Part shown: piece by piece, positions 13,676 to 25,914 of the stretch
Position numbering within the stretch: position 1 is the stretch's first letter
Layout of the letters: each line of letters starts with the position of its first letter
Assembly (NCBI RefSeq): GCF_964340395.1
Contig: NC_135553.1
Span: forward strand, 7,720,001 to 7,762,500
Origin: Glandiceps talaboti
Taxonomy: Eukaryota > Hemichordata > Enteropneusta > Spengelidae
Direction: 5' to 3'
Length of the DNA: 42,500 nucleotides
The notes under the pieces: generated by a model
Told to the model about the DNA's origin: nothing
Databases searched by the model: none
What the model saw: the letters and a program-made list of their open reading frames with translations, nothing else
Made by a program: the position numbers and the translations under genes

Positions 13676-13676
13676 C
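13625..13676 (+). repeat. (TCA)n microsatellite
   Basis: An uninterrupted trinucleotide run of about 17 units. Confidence 0.95.
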
Positions 13677-14570
13677 TTATAATATCTCTAGGGGTGTGTT
13701 ACACTAATGGCATGGACGTGAGAAACATCCCAATTTATTAACAGGAAAGACCACAGTGCCATCTATGTGCTTGTTATCTGTCATTTTGAAATATTAATTT
13801 GCCAAAACTTTGTAAACCTTAGCTCAGTGGATTCAGTTATCTCAAATTGTAGTACATGCAAGAGTGTAAAAATTTATTTTGCTCAGAAACAAACAAACAA
13901 ACAAACAAGCAAAATGATGATGATGAAATAACATTAGGTGTTCAAACTGACACATATTAATGAAATTCTGTGAGGGGGAGGGGGTTACCACAGGTACCAC
14001 TGGGCCCAAAGTGTTCCAAATTTTCCAGTATAAAACGGTCGCAGTGTTTTAATGACCTTTGATCATTACATACATATTACTGACTGAATAGTGACGTTTA
14101 CGGCAATATTCATAGGAATAAATACAAAGCTGGTGATCTTGGGCAATTTGTCACTGCTATCTGCACAGTTACATACAAAATCATACTCAAAATGCTTTGA
14201 TCTATTTCATGAAACTGTAAACTGTGAACTCTCAGTACTTATCTCACAGAAAGCACAACACATGCAAGCTAATCACCCCTGTGATAGTTATATAGAAGCT
14301 TTCTGTACTTTGAAAAATTGTGGTGAATTTAAGTCAAAAGCAACTCACATCCCCACCCCTTCAAAGTATAATGTAAGTGATCCAATATGCAAATTAGATT
14401 CTCTGGTTCTGTTATATATGAAGACAATATGTACAACACAGAAGGATACTGTTCAAAGGTTCAGTGCAGCTCTACTGTCATCAGGTGAAAATTGTGATTT
14501 CTTTTATATGTACAGTCTACTATTTTCATTAAATTTACATAATTCTAACATACATGTACACTACTAGTGT

Positions 14571-15175
14571 GACAACATGTATACAGTAGGCATTCCAACA
14601 TACATGGAACCAGTGTTGCAAAATGAGTATACAGAGGTTAAGTATACAATGAGTATTCCAACATATATGTACATAACAAGTAAAAACACACAAGTATACA
14701 TGTAAGTATACAATGGGTATTCCAACATACATGTAACCAGTGTTGCAAAATGAGTATACAGAGGTTAAAGTATACAATGAGTATTCCAACATATATGTAC
14801 ATAACAAGTAAAAACACACAAGTTTACATGTAAGTATACAATGGGTATTCCAACATACATGTAACCAGTGTTGCAAAATGAATATACAGAGAGTAAGTAT
14901 AGTGGGTATTCAAACATACATGTATGCTGATAGTGTAACACCATAAGTATATAAAAGGGTATTCCAACATAAATTTATGCTGATAGTGTAACAACACAAG
15001 TATAAAGTGATTATGCAAACATATATGTACATGTACACTGATAATGTAACAAGGTGAATATACAGTGGATGTACCAACATACACGTACACTGGTAGTGTA
15101 TCAACATAAGTATACAGTGGACAGTCCAACATACATGTACCCTAGTGTAGTGTAACATGAATTCATGATGGGTAT
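14571..15175 (+). repeat. Minisatellite with higher-order 127-bp period
   Basis: The basic phrase AGTATACA(A/G)TGGGTATTCC, then AACATACATGTA recurs about every 60-65 bp. In the first half two variants alternate, giving near-identical 127-128 bp dimers: AACCAGTGTTGCAAAATGAG starts at 14608, 14735 and 14863. Right of 14900 the monomers diverge. The array lies 0.5 kb beyond the STX8 stop codon and may be in its 3' UTR. Confidence 0.8.
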
Positions 15176-15689
15176 TCAAATAACATTCTCGAATCAGTAC
15201 TATGTGTATTCAAATATACAATGCCGTGTATGTACAACCAGGATAACTACACATGTGTATGCAAGTCTTCATTGTGGTTCAAATGGATTCCAATATACCG
15301 GTAACAGTTATAGCCATCCAGGATTGGAGTGAGTTCATTTTCCCAAAACAAGACTTTTTTTGCATTCAATTTCCTTGTAGATCATAAAAACTATGTCTGA
15401 ATGATACTTCGCACAAAAAATTCATATATCCAAATATATCCAAAGTTTGTAAATGTACTATGTGTAGCAATAGACAAGTGTTTCCTTAAATGTCTGAGAT
15501 GATATCGTTCCATATGTCATCCATAGAAAACATCTTCAAATAACTTTACAGGACAACATTTCACAGATCCTTGAAGTCAGGTGAGAGTAGAGGCATGATG
15601 ACCAAGTCAGTCACTTCAATGTCACTGTACCTTGTATATGTACTCACAGAGCGTGATCCCAAGTATCATATAACGGTCTTGATGTCATC

Positions 15690-15754
15690 TCAAAACGGCA
15701 CCACAGCTACCACAACAATTGCAATCAGCAGTATTACAATAATGACCATCATTG
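15690..15754 (-). CDS. stx8: STX8 coding exon 8 (membrane anchor, stop)
   Basis: The acceptor is TTAATTTCAG and the stop is TGA at 15690-15692. The exon is 65 nt. It encodes one hydrophobic helix (MMVIIVILLIAIVVVAVV) with a two-residue lumenal end (PF), typical of a tail-anchored SNARE. Confidence 0.94.
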
Positions 15755-16265
15755 CTGAAATTAATAAACAAAACGATAGAAATCAGATGATATCACAAAT
15801 GATATGCCTGAAATTAAAGGGTAATGCCATTCCAGGAAATAAAGGTATTTTCATAAACTTTGGGTTCTTGAGAGTCATTTCATGATTTTACATCACTTAC
15901 ATTATGTGTGATTTCAGAGAAACATCAATTTGAACTCAAGGAATTTTTGCTGAGGGCCACAATACCTCGTCAGAGTCACAAGACATGTATACTGAAGGGG
16001 GGGGGGGGGGGGGGGGGGGGTCATGAAATACTAGATGAAGAATGAATATTCATGATTTCTAAGTGCTTGTTACCTACAGTGAAAACCTTGGAATATTCAT
16101 TGTTCAACCATTACATATGTATATCTGCTGACTTCCAAGTGACAAAGTGGCCCAAAGCAAAATACCAAATCGAGGCTCAAATTCAATTTGGTGTTTCTTT
16201 GAAATCATGTGTAATGTAGGTGATGTAAAATCATGACATAATGATAGCCGTCCCATCCATGTATG

Positions 16266-16299
<34 letters not shown>

Positions 16300-18082
16300 T
16301 GTATGTATGTATGTATGTATGTATGTTGACTTTATGAAAATGCCTTAATTTCCAGGAGTGGTGTTTCCATTTAATAAACATGTACAGTGCAAAATTTATT
16401 AACAAAATCATAGAATTCCATGTGAATTTTCCTGTGTGTGCTATATTTCTATGGTGCAAAATGATATATACAATGCATGAATTATGTACATTTCACAATG
16501 GATAGTATTCCCATATTGTTGCTGCGTCCATTTCACTACAACATAATCTAGTAAATTGCTCTTAACAAAGGCTGACTATGCAGCTAGCTTGCCCAGATTT
16601 GCAATAAGATCCAGGTATTAAAACCAGCTCAATTTCAATGAATATAATATCCCCGGTAAACTGCTTTTCCGAGGGATCTTATCAAACTCTTACATTTTTT
16701 GCCCTATTTTATTGTATTATTAAAGGGACATAGTCTGTAACTAATGATCTCTGGTGATCACCTTTCTTTTGTACTGAAATATACTTAAATTGTTCAACAA
16801 CTAAAACATAGTGAATCAAGTACAGTAACCAGTAAAGCCATCACCTAGAATCCATATATGTGATAAAAATTACATTATGTCATAATTTTTTGGTTACCAA
16901 TAAATTCTTTAAACACAAGTATGGTTTCTCTGTATGGTTACATTTTCTGTCACACTACGTCCACTCAGATTTGCTTCAAAGTAAGTTTCACTGTGCATTG
17001 TATTTAGGCATTTTGTACATGAACATGTACCGGGAACAGAACTCTAAGAAATAAAGGTATTTTCATAAACTTTGGGTTCTAAAGAGTCATTTTATGATTT
17101 CACATCACTTAAAATTTCACTTGAAAAAGCTTATTACCTTATAATAAATAGTCATGAATATGCATTGCTCATCAAATATGTATTGTCTGCGAAAGCTCGC
17201 AATGCAACACTTTACTCCTATTAGTATTAAAACAACAGAGTTTTAATTTGGTGCTTCTTGGCAATCGAGTGAAAATATATTTGATATGAAGTCATGAAAT
17301 GACTCTCCAGAACCAAACGTTTATGAAAATACTTTTCTTTCCTGGAGTGGTATTCCCCTTTAATTTCAGTCAAAAAAATGGAACTTTTATATTTTCAGAC
17401 TATTTTTCTTTAATTATGCATGAGGTATTGCGTACGCAGAACATTTAAAAAAGATATTTTGTATTATTCAACACCTTGAAACAGACAGCAATGACGCATA
17501 CCTAATAATCAAATGTTTTATGTGAAACCTTTTAGAATGAAATTTATGACACTAAGTAACGCTGTAGAAATCCAAAACAGATTTTATCATGTACACTATC
17601 AATCCTTCAATTGAGGGTGATTACCCCTTTGACAATCATTGAACTAGGTTTGATTACCCCATCAACAATCATGTTAAGACAATCTCACACTTCCTATTAC
17701 AGACATAACGACAAACAATGTTTTGACATAAAAGTAGTTGAGTTGATCCGTTACATGGACTATTCCGACAAGATTTATGACATGTATTAGGTAGTCCTCA
17801 CATTTCTCTTCTTGCTGTTCTGAATACCTTAATCTTTCTAATCCATTTACTGTGTACATACATGTGAATATACAGTAGCTAACATTTCCACTCTATAAGT
17901 AGTATACCAAACTGTACACACAAAGTCAGTTTACTGGCTAAAGTACATGGATATAAAATATACATTCATCCACCCTTTCATCTCTCTATCTATCCATCCA
18001 TCCATCTATCCATCCATCCATCCACCCAAAACAAACACAATGCATATAGTGTAGATACAAGTACATGCACACATGCATGCAT

Positions 18083-18117
<35 letters not shown>

Positions 18118-21100
18118 TACATGCACGCACACACACACATAGTCATACATACATACATGCATACATACATACATACATACACACACATACATACATACAT
18201 ACATGCACACACACACACATACACATGTACATACATACATACATACATACATACATACATACATACATACATACATACATACATACATACATACACGCAA
18301 CTACAAAATACAAAATACTTGGGCATGACAGAAATAGACTAAAATAACTCACCACAGCTACCACTTTTTTTATCAATTTTCTTGATGTGTCTAGTTTCTT
18401 TCAAAAGCTTCTGATCCGTATAGTCCATGTGTCCAGACAGATCATCTATTATTTCTGCAATAAACACAAACACATCATTTACTTTCAGATGAATGTTACA
18501 TTTATGACTCCACTACACCCAGACTCAAACATCTCTTCCTAACCCTTTATCCAAACAAAGTCATTATTTCAGAACAAAATATTTTGTTTGTGTTCATACA
18601 AGGGATAAAAGGGCACGGCTTGGCAGGCAAACAGAATAAAAGAGGCCTTTTTACCAGTAACTGTTCGAGGTTAAAACAACTGACAAGATAAATGGGAAGA
18701 CGCTATTTTAAGCATTTAGCCAAACAAAAATGCATTCATACTTAAGGACTGCTGGCCAACCTGTACTTTTGTGTAGCAGAAAACAACCCATTGTAACTGG
18801 CTTGGAAAAACATGTCTGGCCCTAGACATGTTAAGCTGAGATTTCTTTTTGACACATTAATTGGGACTGGGTGTGGAAATGACTGACATATCTGAGGGTG
18901 GCAATATCAATGGAGTAAGGATGGGTATGCATTGAAATGACATGAAACATCTATGGAGGGTAATATCAACTGACACTGGGTGTGGAAATAGCTAAAACAT
19001 CTATGGAGGGTAATATTAACAGACACTGGGTGTGGAAATAGCTAAAACATCTGAGGGCAATATTCACTGACAATGTGTGGGAATAGCTAAAACATCTATG
19101 GAGGGTAATATTAACTGACAAAGTGTGAGAATAGCTAAAACATCTATGGAGGGTAATATTAACTGAGACTGGGTGTGGAAATGACTAAAACATCTATGGA
19201 GGGTAATATTACTGACACAGGGTGTGGAAATGATTGAAACATCTATGGAGGGTAATAACTGAGACTGGGAGTGGAAATGACTGAAACATCTATGGAGGGT
19301 AATATCAACCGAGACGGTGTGGAAATGAATGAAACATCTATGGAGGGTAATATCAACCGAGACTGGGTGTGGAAATAGCTAAAACATCTATGAAGGGTAA
19401 TATTAACTGAAACTGGGTATGGAAATGATTGAAACATCTATGGAGGGTAATATCAACTGAGGATGGGTATGGAAATGACTGAAACATATAATGGAAGGTG
19501 ATATTATTAATAACACTGATGGGAATTTGTTGTGGTTAAGAGAAGGCATATTGTTTTAGTGTCTACACATCTGACATACACATTACAGTAATATAGATTA
19601 TGAGATTCCCAAATCATATCCAGCTAACAATTTTTCCGCCGATCATTTTGGATTTTGCGAGACCTCCTTCACATTGTTAATGGTAGTGTTGTAGGTATAT
19701 CATCAACAGGGGTTGTTGTCATTTTAGTATGTCTGGTTTATCTCATAAAAATCAATGTATTGCATCTTATTTCGGTTGAATACATTCACAGTATCAATAC
19801 ATATGTAGTCACCCCCTTGACATTACCATATATATGATTTACCACCGAGCTGACATCCTATTGAATTTCGAAAACTGACACTTCTAATTACTTGTGAATG
19901 CTAATTCTAACTAACCCACTGTCAGCTGTCCTTATTATGGCAATAAGTCTGTCTACCAACTATGCCAACACTGCCGGGCCAAGGCTATTATATATCACAT
20001 TCCGGCCATCCCAAACCAAACACTCAACAAGTTAAGACATTCACATATCCAGTCAGTTAATAGAATTGATCAAATGCTTTCGATGTTGGAAATATTTCAA
20101 AGTTCTACCAAAGACAAATGTTTGTAACATTTGAAGATAATTCCGAGTCAACATTTCTTTAGTTTAGTATGATATTTCTGATCACTGTTACATTCCGCAA
20201 GGTCAAAGGTCAGGCAGGCAAGTGATAATAGTATGAAAATATATCTTTATGATTTAGGTGATACTGTGAAGGGCAAAGCAACAGGATGTGATAGCAAGGA
20301 ATTATGTCTCACAGCACCGTGTCTACACTCAGCATTTCTTACCATATGTCTAATAAATTTCCCGTAATTTAACATTTCTCCTGACCCTTACCCATAGGAC
20401 GATATCAATCATATCATTATTCAAGAGAACAATCCATTGATCTCCATATCTTGGGTAGTTTTCAATTTATTTCATCACTTCAGGCCACGATAGACTTAAC
20501 TACCACATACATGCATGGACTTTTTACTGGCTGTCATACATCATCTGTGAAACCTTGTCTGCAACTTGCAAATAAACACTGCCCTCTTGTGACCATATCA
20601 AATTGTAATATTTCAAGATCTCAACGGTTGGGGGCAGTCATCAAAATGAGCAAGTCATTCATCTTGATTTCTTTTTTAAGTGGGGAATTTTAAAAAATGT
20701 AGCTGGAACAATCACAAATGGATTTAGGGTTTTTAAATCCGAAGGAAAAAAAATATGTTTTTGTATGAGTGGGTGCAAATTGAACTTTGGAAACTAGTCA
20801 TCTGATGTTTCATTTGTGCATCTGACATCATGATCTTGGATTGGCTTTTAAATGTCAACATAAATGAATCACCAAGGCTTTGTTTCAAAGAGTGGATGAA
20901 ATGTTGTTGGGAAGGCAAGCTCCTCATATCAATTCCATCTGAATTCTTTTCGATTCAGTGATTATGGAAATAGTAATACCATTTTTTGACCTTACTAACC
21001 GTACCTATCCCCTGCGCTGGTATTTACCTAGACGATAATAACTATTGATTGTAATGTTTTCCCCAAATATAAGAGATTTTTCGCCCTTGAACTCTATGCT

Positions 21101-24100
21101 TGTTTGTGATTGGTTTGCATTCACTTCATATGATGATATAAGGGAACTGAAAGAAGATTACAATTTGAATTTTAGGGATACTGCACATCCTTTCACAAGA
21201 CTTGCAGACACATGGGTTGAAAGCTAGAACTTATCGAAGTATTTTGGTACAGAAAAAAAAGCTTAAATTTACTCGTAACAAGAAGTATACTTACTGTACA
21301 GGCAATTTTTAAATGTACATGTAATAAGCATATTTATCAAAGGAATTTCAGTAAATGCAATGGACCCCAAGTTTCAAACTGTATTGTACGCAAATAATAA
21401 AAAGTAATTGTTATCCATGAGTTTGTGGAAGGTATGTGGTGTGAACTGGATCAGGCAATGGCAATCAAACACTCGTGAGTAATAGAATTCAACATTCATG
21501 CTACACAAAAAACAAAAGGTTGTTAAATTTAACAGTCACCTGAAGAGGGCGATATACAATGGCGGCCAAGACACTTGTACTAAACTGATGTGAAAGACTT
21601 TAAAGATAAGTACATATGGCTTACAATTATTCTGTATTATTAAGAATCTACCATGTTAATTTTTAACAAATTCACTACATTTCTCTCTTTACAGAGAGCA
21701 TCCTACAGCACATTTCCCTATTTACAATGAACAATACTTACCATTGTGTTCATCAAGTTCATCACCAATGTGTTCACCCATTTGTTTCTGTCTGGCTATC
21801 ACCCTGGAAAGTGCTTCAAGGCCTTTGTCTTGTTCTAGTCACAAAACGAAAAACATAAAAAAAAAAACTGGTTTCAATTTGTAACTCAAGTTTTACTGAC
21901 GGAAGACAAAGATATTCAGATGTAATGTGTGTTAGCATCAACAGTAACTTGATACCACAAAGATTCACTATTTGAATTAAAAAAGACTGAAAAATAATCC
22001 GCTTTACAGATCTGGTGTGCAAGTGGAAATGTGAGCACACTTACCTTCAATAATACTCTGTTGTTGTTGTCTAATTTCCGCTGCTGTCATTATGCTGGTT
22101 TCATCTGATTCAGCCACATCAAATGGATTGCCGCCACCAAACCCAGGGCCTTGATGAAGTAAGCTTGTCCTGGATGAAACCGGAAAACTATAAAAATGTC
22201 ATGCCCACGTTTGCCCTACACATGCAAGGCCAAGATACTGAACATGCAAGTAAGAAACCACATTGAGAAATACACAGTAACAATGTTCATACAGTCTTCA
22301 TAAAGATTAATTCTATTATCATATAACGTGCTAACAAATGTAAGACATACTTTTTTCTACAGTAGCACACTGTACTGGTTTTGTAGGTCGGAGATTTCTT
22401 ATCTGGAAAATGTTGGAAAACAAACTCTAACTCTAACTTCACACTGTCGAGACCAAAACACAGTGTGCCGAGTCTGTTGGAAATGTTTGATATTCAGCTT
22501 AGTGAGGTAAGTTACACAGTTCAAGTTTTCAATAAAGAAATACTAGTAGTTACCTTCAAGTTCATGGCCAGTGTTAAACGGTGTGGTATTTCATTGTCAA
22601 TGGATTTGACTTACACATAAACAAACAAACAAACAAACATACATACATACATACATACATACATACATACATACAACCAAACATCTTACCTCCCTGTACT
22701 GCTTTGTGGATCATTCATAAATGCATCATTTAACTGTTTTTCTTTACTTATAAGGTTATCCATCATGTCTTGCCTTCTGTCAACTTCTCTCTGAGTTCTG
22801 AAGGTTTACGCTAAGGTCATAAAAATGTGGAACATTCTCTACTTGAAGAGATACTGGACAGCTATATGTTCATACCCTGAAGTATACACTAGATACAACA
22901 CAAAACCTGCTTTATTTGTTCACCATCCACTTTCTTAGCAGCTAGAATTATGCTTTGTATTACATGGGAGTTAACGTTTTGGTAGTTGCCATTCTTCCAA
23001 AGGCCGACACAGTTTACTTGCACATACATTGTATAGAGCAATGGACAATACAAGCAAAAAATGAAGGTACGTGTAAACTATCATATATCATCTCAAACAA
23101 CAAGCCAATCACTATATCCAATTTTAATCAGATTGAAACTAGATAGCTATGCTCTGAAGCTGACCTAAAAGTCTTAGAAATTACTCTGAAGTACACACTG
23201 TACACACTTGTATTATACTGTAAGATATGTTATATCACTCCCCCCTCACCAGCATGCTCTATGAAAGGGGTTGACCGATGAGTGAAAGCACCCTGTCACA
23301 GCGTACCTTACAGACTAACACTTGTACATAATAGTGTGGGCTTTATAAATACCATAATCAATACAATTTCTTACTACAAATGTTTGTATTATTAATATGT
23401 ACCAGGGTAGTATTGTACTGCTATAAAATAAAAACATTAAAGCTGCACTAGCTGCAACTAGTCCATTTTTTGAAGCTGTTTCCTTGGATATAATGACTAA
23501 CTTCTCAATATTGTATACCCAAGGTGTATTGATTTCTCTACAGGTAAACTTCTGTAAGTAGTTGTACACATGCTGTAACAGGGTGAGAAAATGAAGTTTG
23601 AATTTTATAGTATAGACCTTAAAATCAGTGCCACCATGAATTTGCACAATCCACCAGACATGCCACGATTGCTGTGACTGAAACTGTATGAGTTTGTGCC
23701 TCAATATTGAATATTTAATGAGCACTACCATGTATAGGTAATGGTACCAAGGCAGATCACACCAAAATGGCACTGGATTCATAACCAACTAAGCTTTTGC
23801 ACAAGATTTAACCTACCACTACACTACCTACAGATAATATCAACCACTAATTGGCAAGTACAACATGATGTCTTAACTGAACAAGTTCGATGAGCACTAT
23901 CCGAGTGCTCGATGAAAACAAATGTCACAGATGTAGCCACTTTTGGTTTAATATGTTCATGAATATGATGAAAGTCTTTCATGGAAACATGAATGGAGAC
24001 TACTATCTAATGGTTGATGTAGAGTCTGGTAATTGGGTAAAACATGTTACCATTACCCATGCATCTAGATTGGTGGAAATAAATTGAACTAAAAAAAAAT

Positions 24101-25821
24101 GTGCAATTCTAGCATTCAGTACTCATTCAATTTCAAAACATATGAAAAATGAATAAGACTTGTCATTAGTTGACTCAGAATTGCTTAAAGGATACAAGTG
24201 GTATGACGACGAAGCTCTGACAAGATTTTGTCTCAAATTATTTAAATCTCGAGAAAACTGTTTCATTCCTAGTCGGATATCACTTGAGATCTGAAAGTAA
24301 AGATAAACAAATGAAACAGTATAGTCAATACTTGAACAAATCAATGTAACACTTACATTGACAATAGATGTCATAAATAAATTATGATAAATTCTCTTAT
24401 GCAGTCACATAGATTTGATATTTTTATTGAGGTCTTATCCCTAGCCTGTCGATGTCATTGGATTTGTGACTTTGCTGGCACTAGTTCTACTTACCAGCTT
24501 GGTATAGTAGCCATTCAAACTGGATAAGTTAGTCATACCCCCTAATAAAAGCTGTATCAGAATACCCTGCATGGCTAAATTTACATAACAATTAACATAT
24601 GTAACTTGCATGCAATTGTTACACTTAATGCATTATGCATTGTGTTCATCACAGTGCGATGATATCATCATGTTTATATGAACACTGTAGGGAGAGCACA
24701 GAATTCTGTGCGAGAGTAACACGATTGACAAGACGGTAGAGTATGAAGATAACGTAGTACGGAATACAGTCCAACAGGAAATAGACAAGATGTAGTGTAA
24801 TCAGCTGGTGGGGATATTTTCAAATCATATTATCAACTTGATAGAGGATATATAACAAGTGGGTAGTAGAACAAGTGTTAGTATTGTCACAGAATCACAC
24901 TTGTAGCTGTTTAGACAGGCTCATCTCATCACCCCCACTCACATTTAGTGTCTAAGACATTTAAACAGCAATAAAAGTAAAAAGTAAAGTTGATTTTTAC
25001 CTTGGCATGTAATGTCACACCAAATTAAAGGGAAAGGATACATTATGAATTTACTGTAGCCAATAAAAACTAGGATGTTATATATGATAAATTGTTACAA
25101 TTGCAGTCACTTCCACTTTCGAGCACGAAGCTGGCATTGACTAGTACTTAGGCAAAAATAAAGTACAGGCCTTCCCATTTCCATTGCTATTATAATTGTA
25201 CAATAATACAAACAGTCAACAACACAGTTCAGATCCATATCAAATTATCAGTACCTGCAATAGCATTTTACCTCATGCTAGAGTGTAAAAATAGAACAAG
25301 TAGGTTATTCTCATGCACACCTATAGTAATTCATGTGAAGTGCATGGAGCAGAAATTATGACGTCAACCAGGAAATCAAATGTTCGTTGTTTTTATGAAA
25401 CACCTTGGCAGTTATACTCTATTTCAGGTACTGAGAATTACCGGTACTGTAGTAAAATGTACATGTATACCAGCACAGGATTCATTTTAGCTGAATATGC
25501 ACAAAAAGATTGATTACACTTTCACATACATCTTGATATATACTGGAAACAAAACGTGTATTTTTTATAAATAATAGTTGTTTGTATTCTTGTCTTACCT
25601 TAGAATGACTATTACCAATTCTTTGCAGTCTATTCCGTTCATTGATATTCTGCATTATTTCCTGTGCCTTTCTTTCACACAGGTCATATTCCGATAACCT
25701 TTAGATAAGAAATCAGAATAGAAATTAGTAGACTGTTTATATCACCATCTGTGATTCTGGTTTCGTGTCTCAATAACCATAGCCTGTTTTATGGTATTTC
25801 CATTTACTCATGTATATTAAA

Positions 25822-25914
<93 letters not shown>

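Larger units (their letters stand above)
5771..15689. other. Intergenic / UTR region between netrin and STX8
   Basis: This 9.9-kb stretch between two convergent genes has no recognisable coding exon. Part will be netrin 3' UTR (AATAAA-type signals occur, for example near 7135 and 8702) and part STX8 3' UTR, but neither poly(A) site can be fixed by eye. The rest is mostly degenerate tandem repeats, listed separately, and AT-rich unique sequence. An open frame of 158 codons at 14091-14567 shows no known motif. Confidence 0.6.
15812..16375. mobile_element. Long-TIR MITE-like element, copy B, TTAA at both ends
   Basis: The left end TTAAAGGGTAATGCCATTCC and right end GGAGTGGTGTTTCCATTTAA are inverted copies. 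The match continues inward for about 140 bp through GGAAATAAAGGTATTTTCAT, ATGATTTTACATCACTTACA and GAGAAACATCAATTTGAA. A (GTAT)n array interrupts the right arm. TTAA at both ends suggests a TTAA-targeting family such as piggyBac or Kolobok. No transposase is present, so the element is non-autonomous. Confidence 0.75.
15755..18352 (-). other. stx8: STX8 intron 7
   Basis: This intron separates the SNARE core from the anchor exon. It holds two copies of the long-TIR element (15812-16375 and 17040-17364), a 24-nt poly(G) run, a (GTAT)n array and a large (ACAT/AC)n tract at its 5' end. No coding exon is seen in it. Confidence 0.8.

Noticed and set aside
13625-13676. Possible CRISPR-like or regular array
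   Set aside because: Simple trinucleotide repeat without spacers, and the window is eukaryotic.
14091-14567. 158-codon plus-strand open frame between netrin and STX8
   Set aside because: No recognised motif or homology pattern, and it is antisense to the probable STX8 3' UTR. Kept only as a note.
14535-15179. Three long minus-strand frames rich in Tyr, Cys and His
   Set aside because: They are translations of the 127-bp minisatellite.
17986-18376. Open frames encoding His-Thr or Cys-Val-Tyr repeats
   Set aside because: Products of the AC/ACAT microsatellite inside an STX8 intron.
23315-23788. 157-codon minus-strand open frame inside STX8 intron 3
   Set aside because: No family motif, composition follows local AT richness, no splice signals linking it to STX8.
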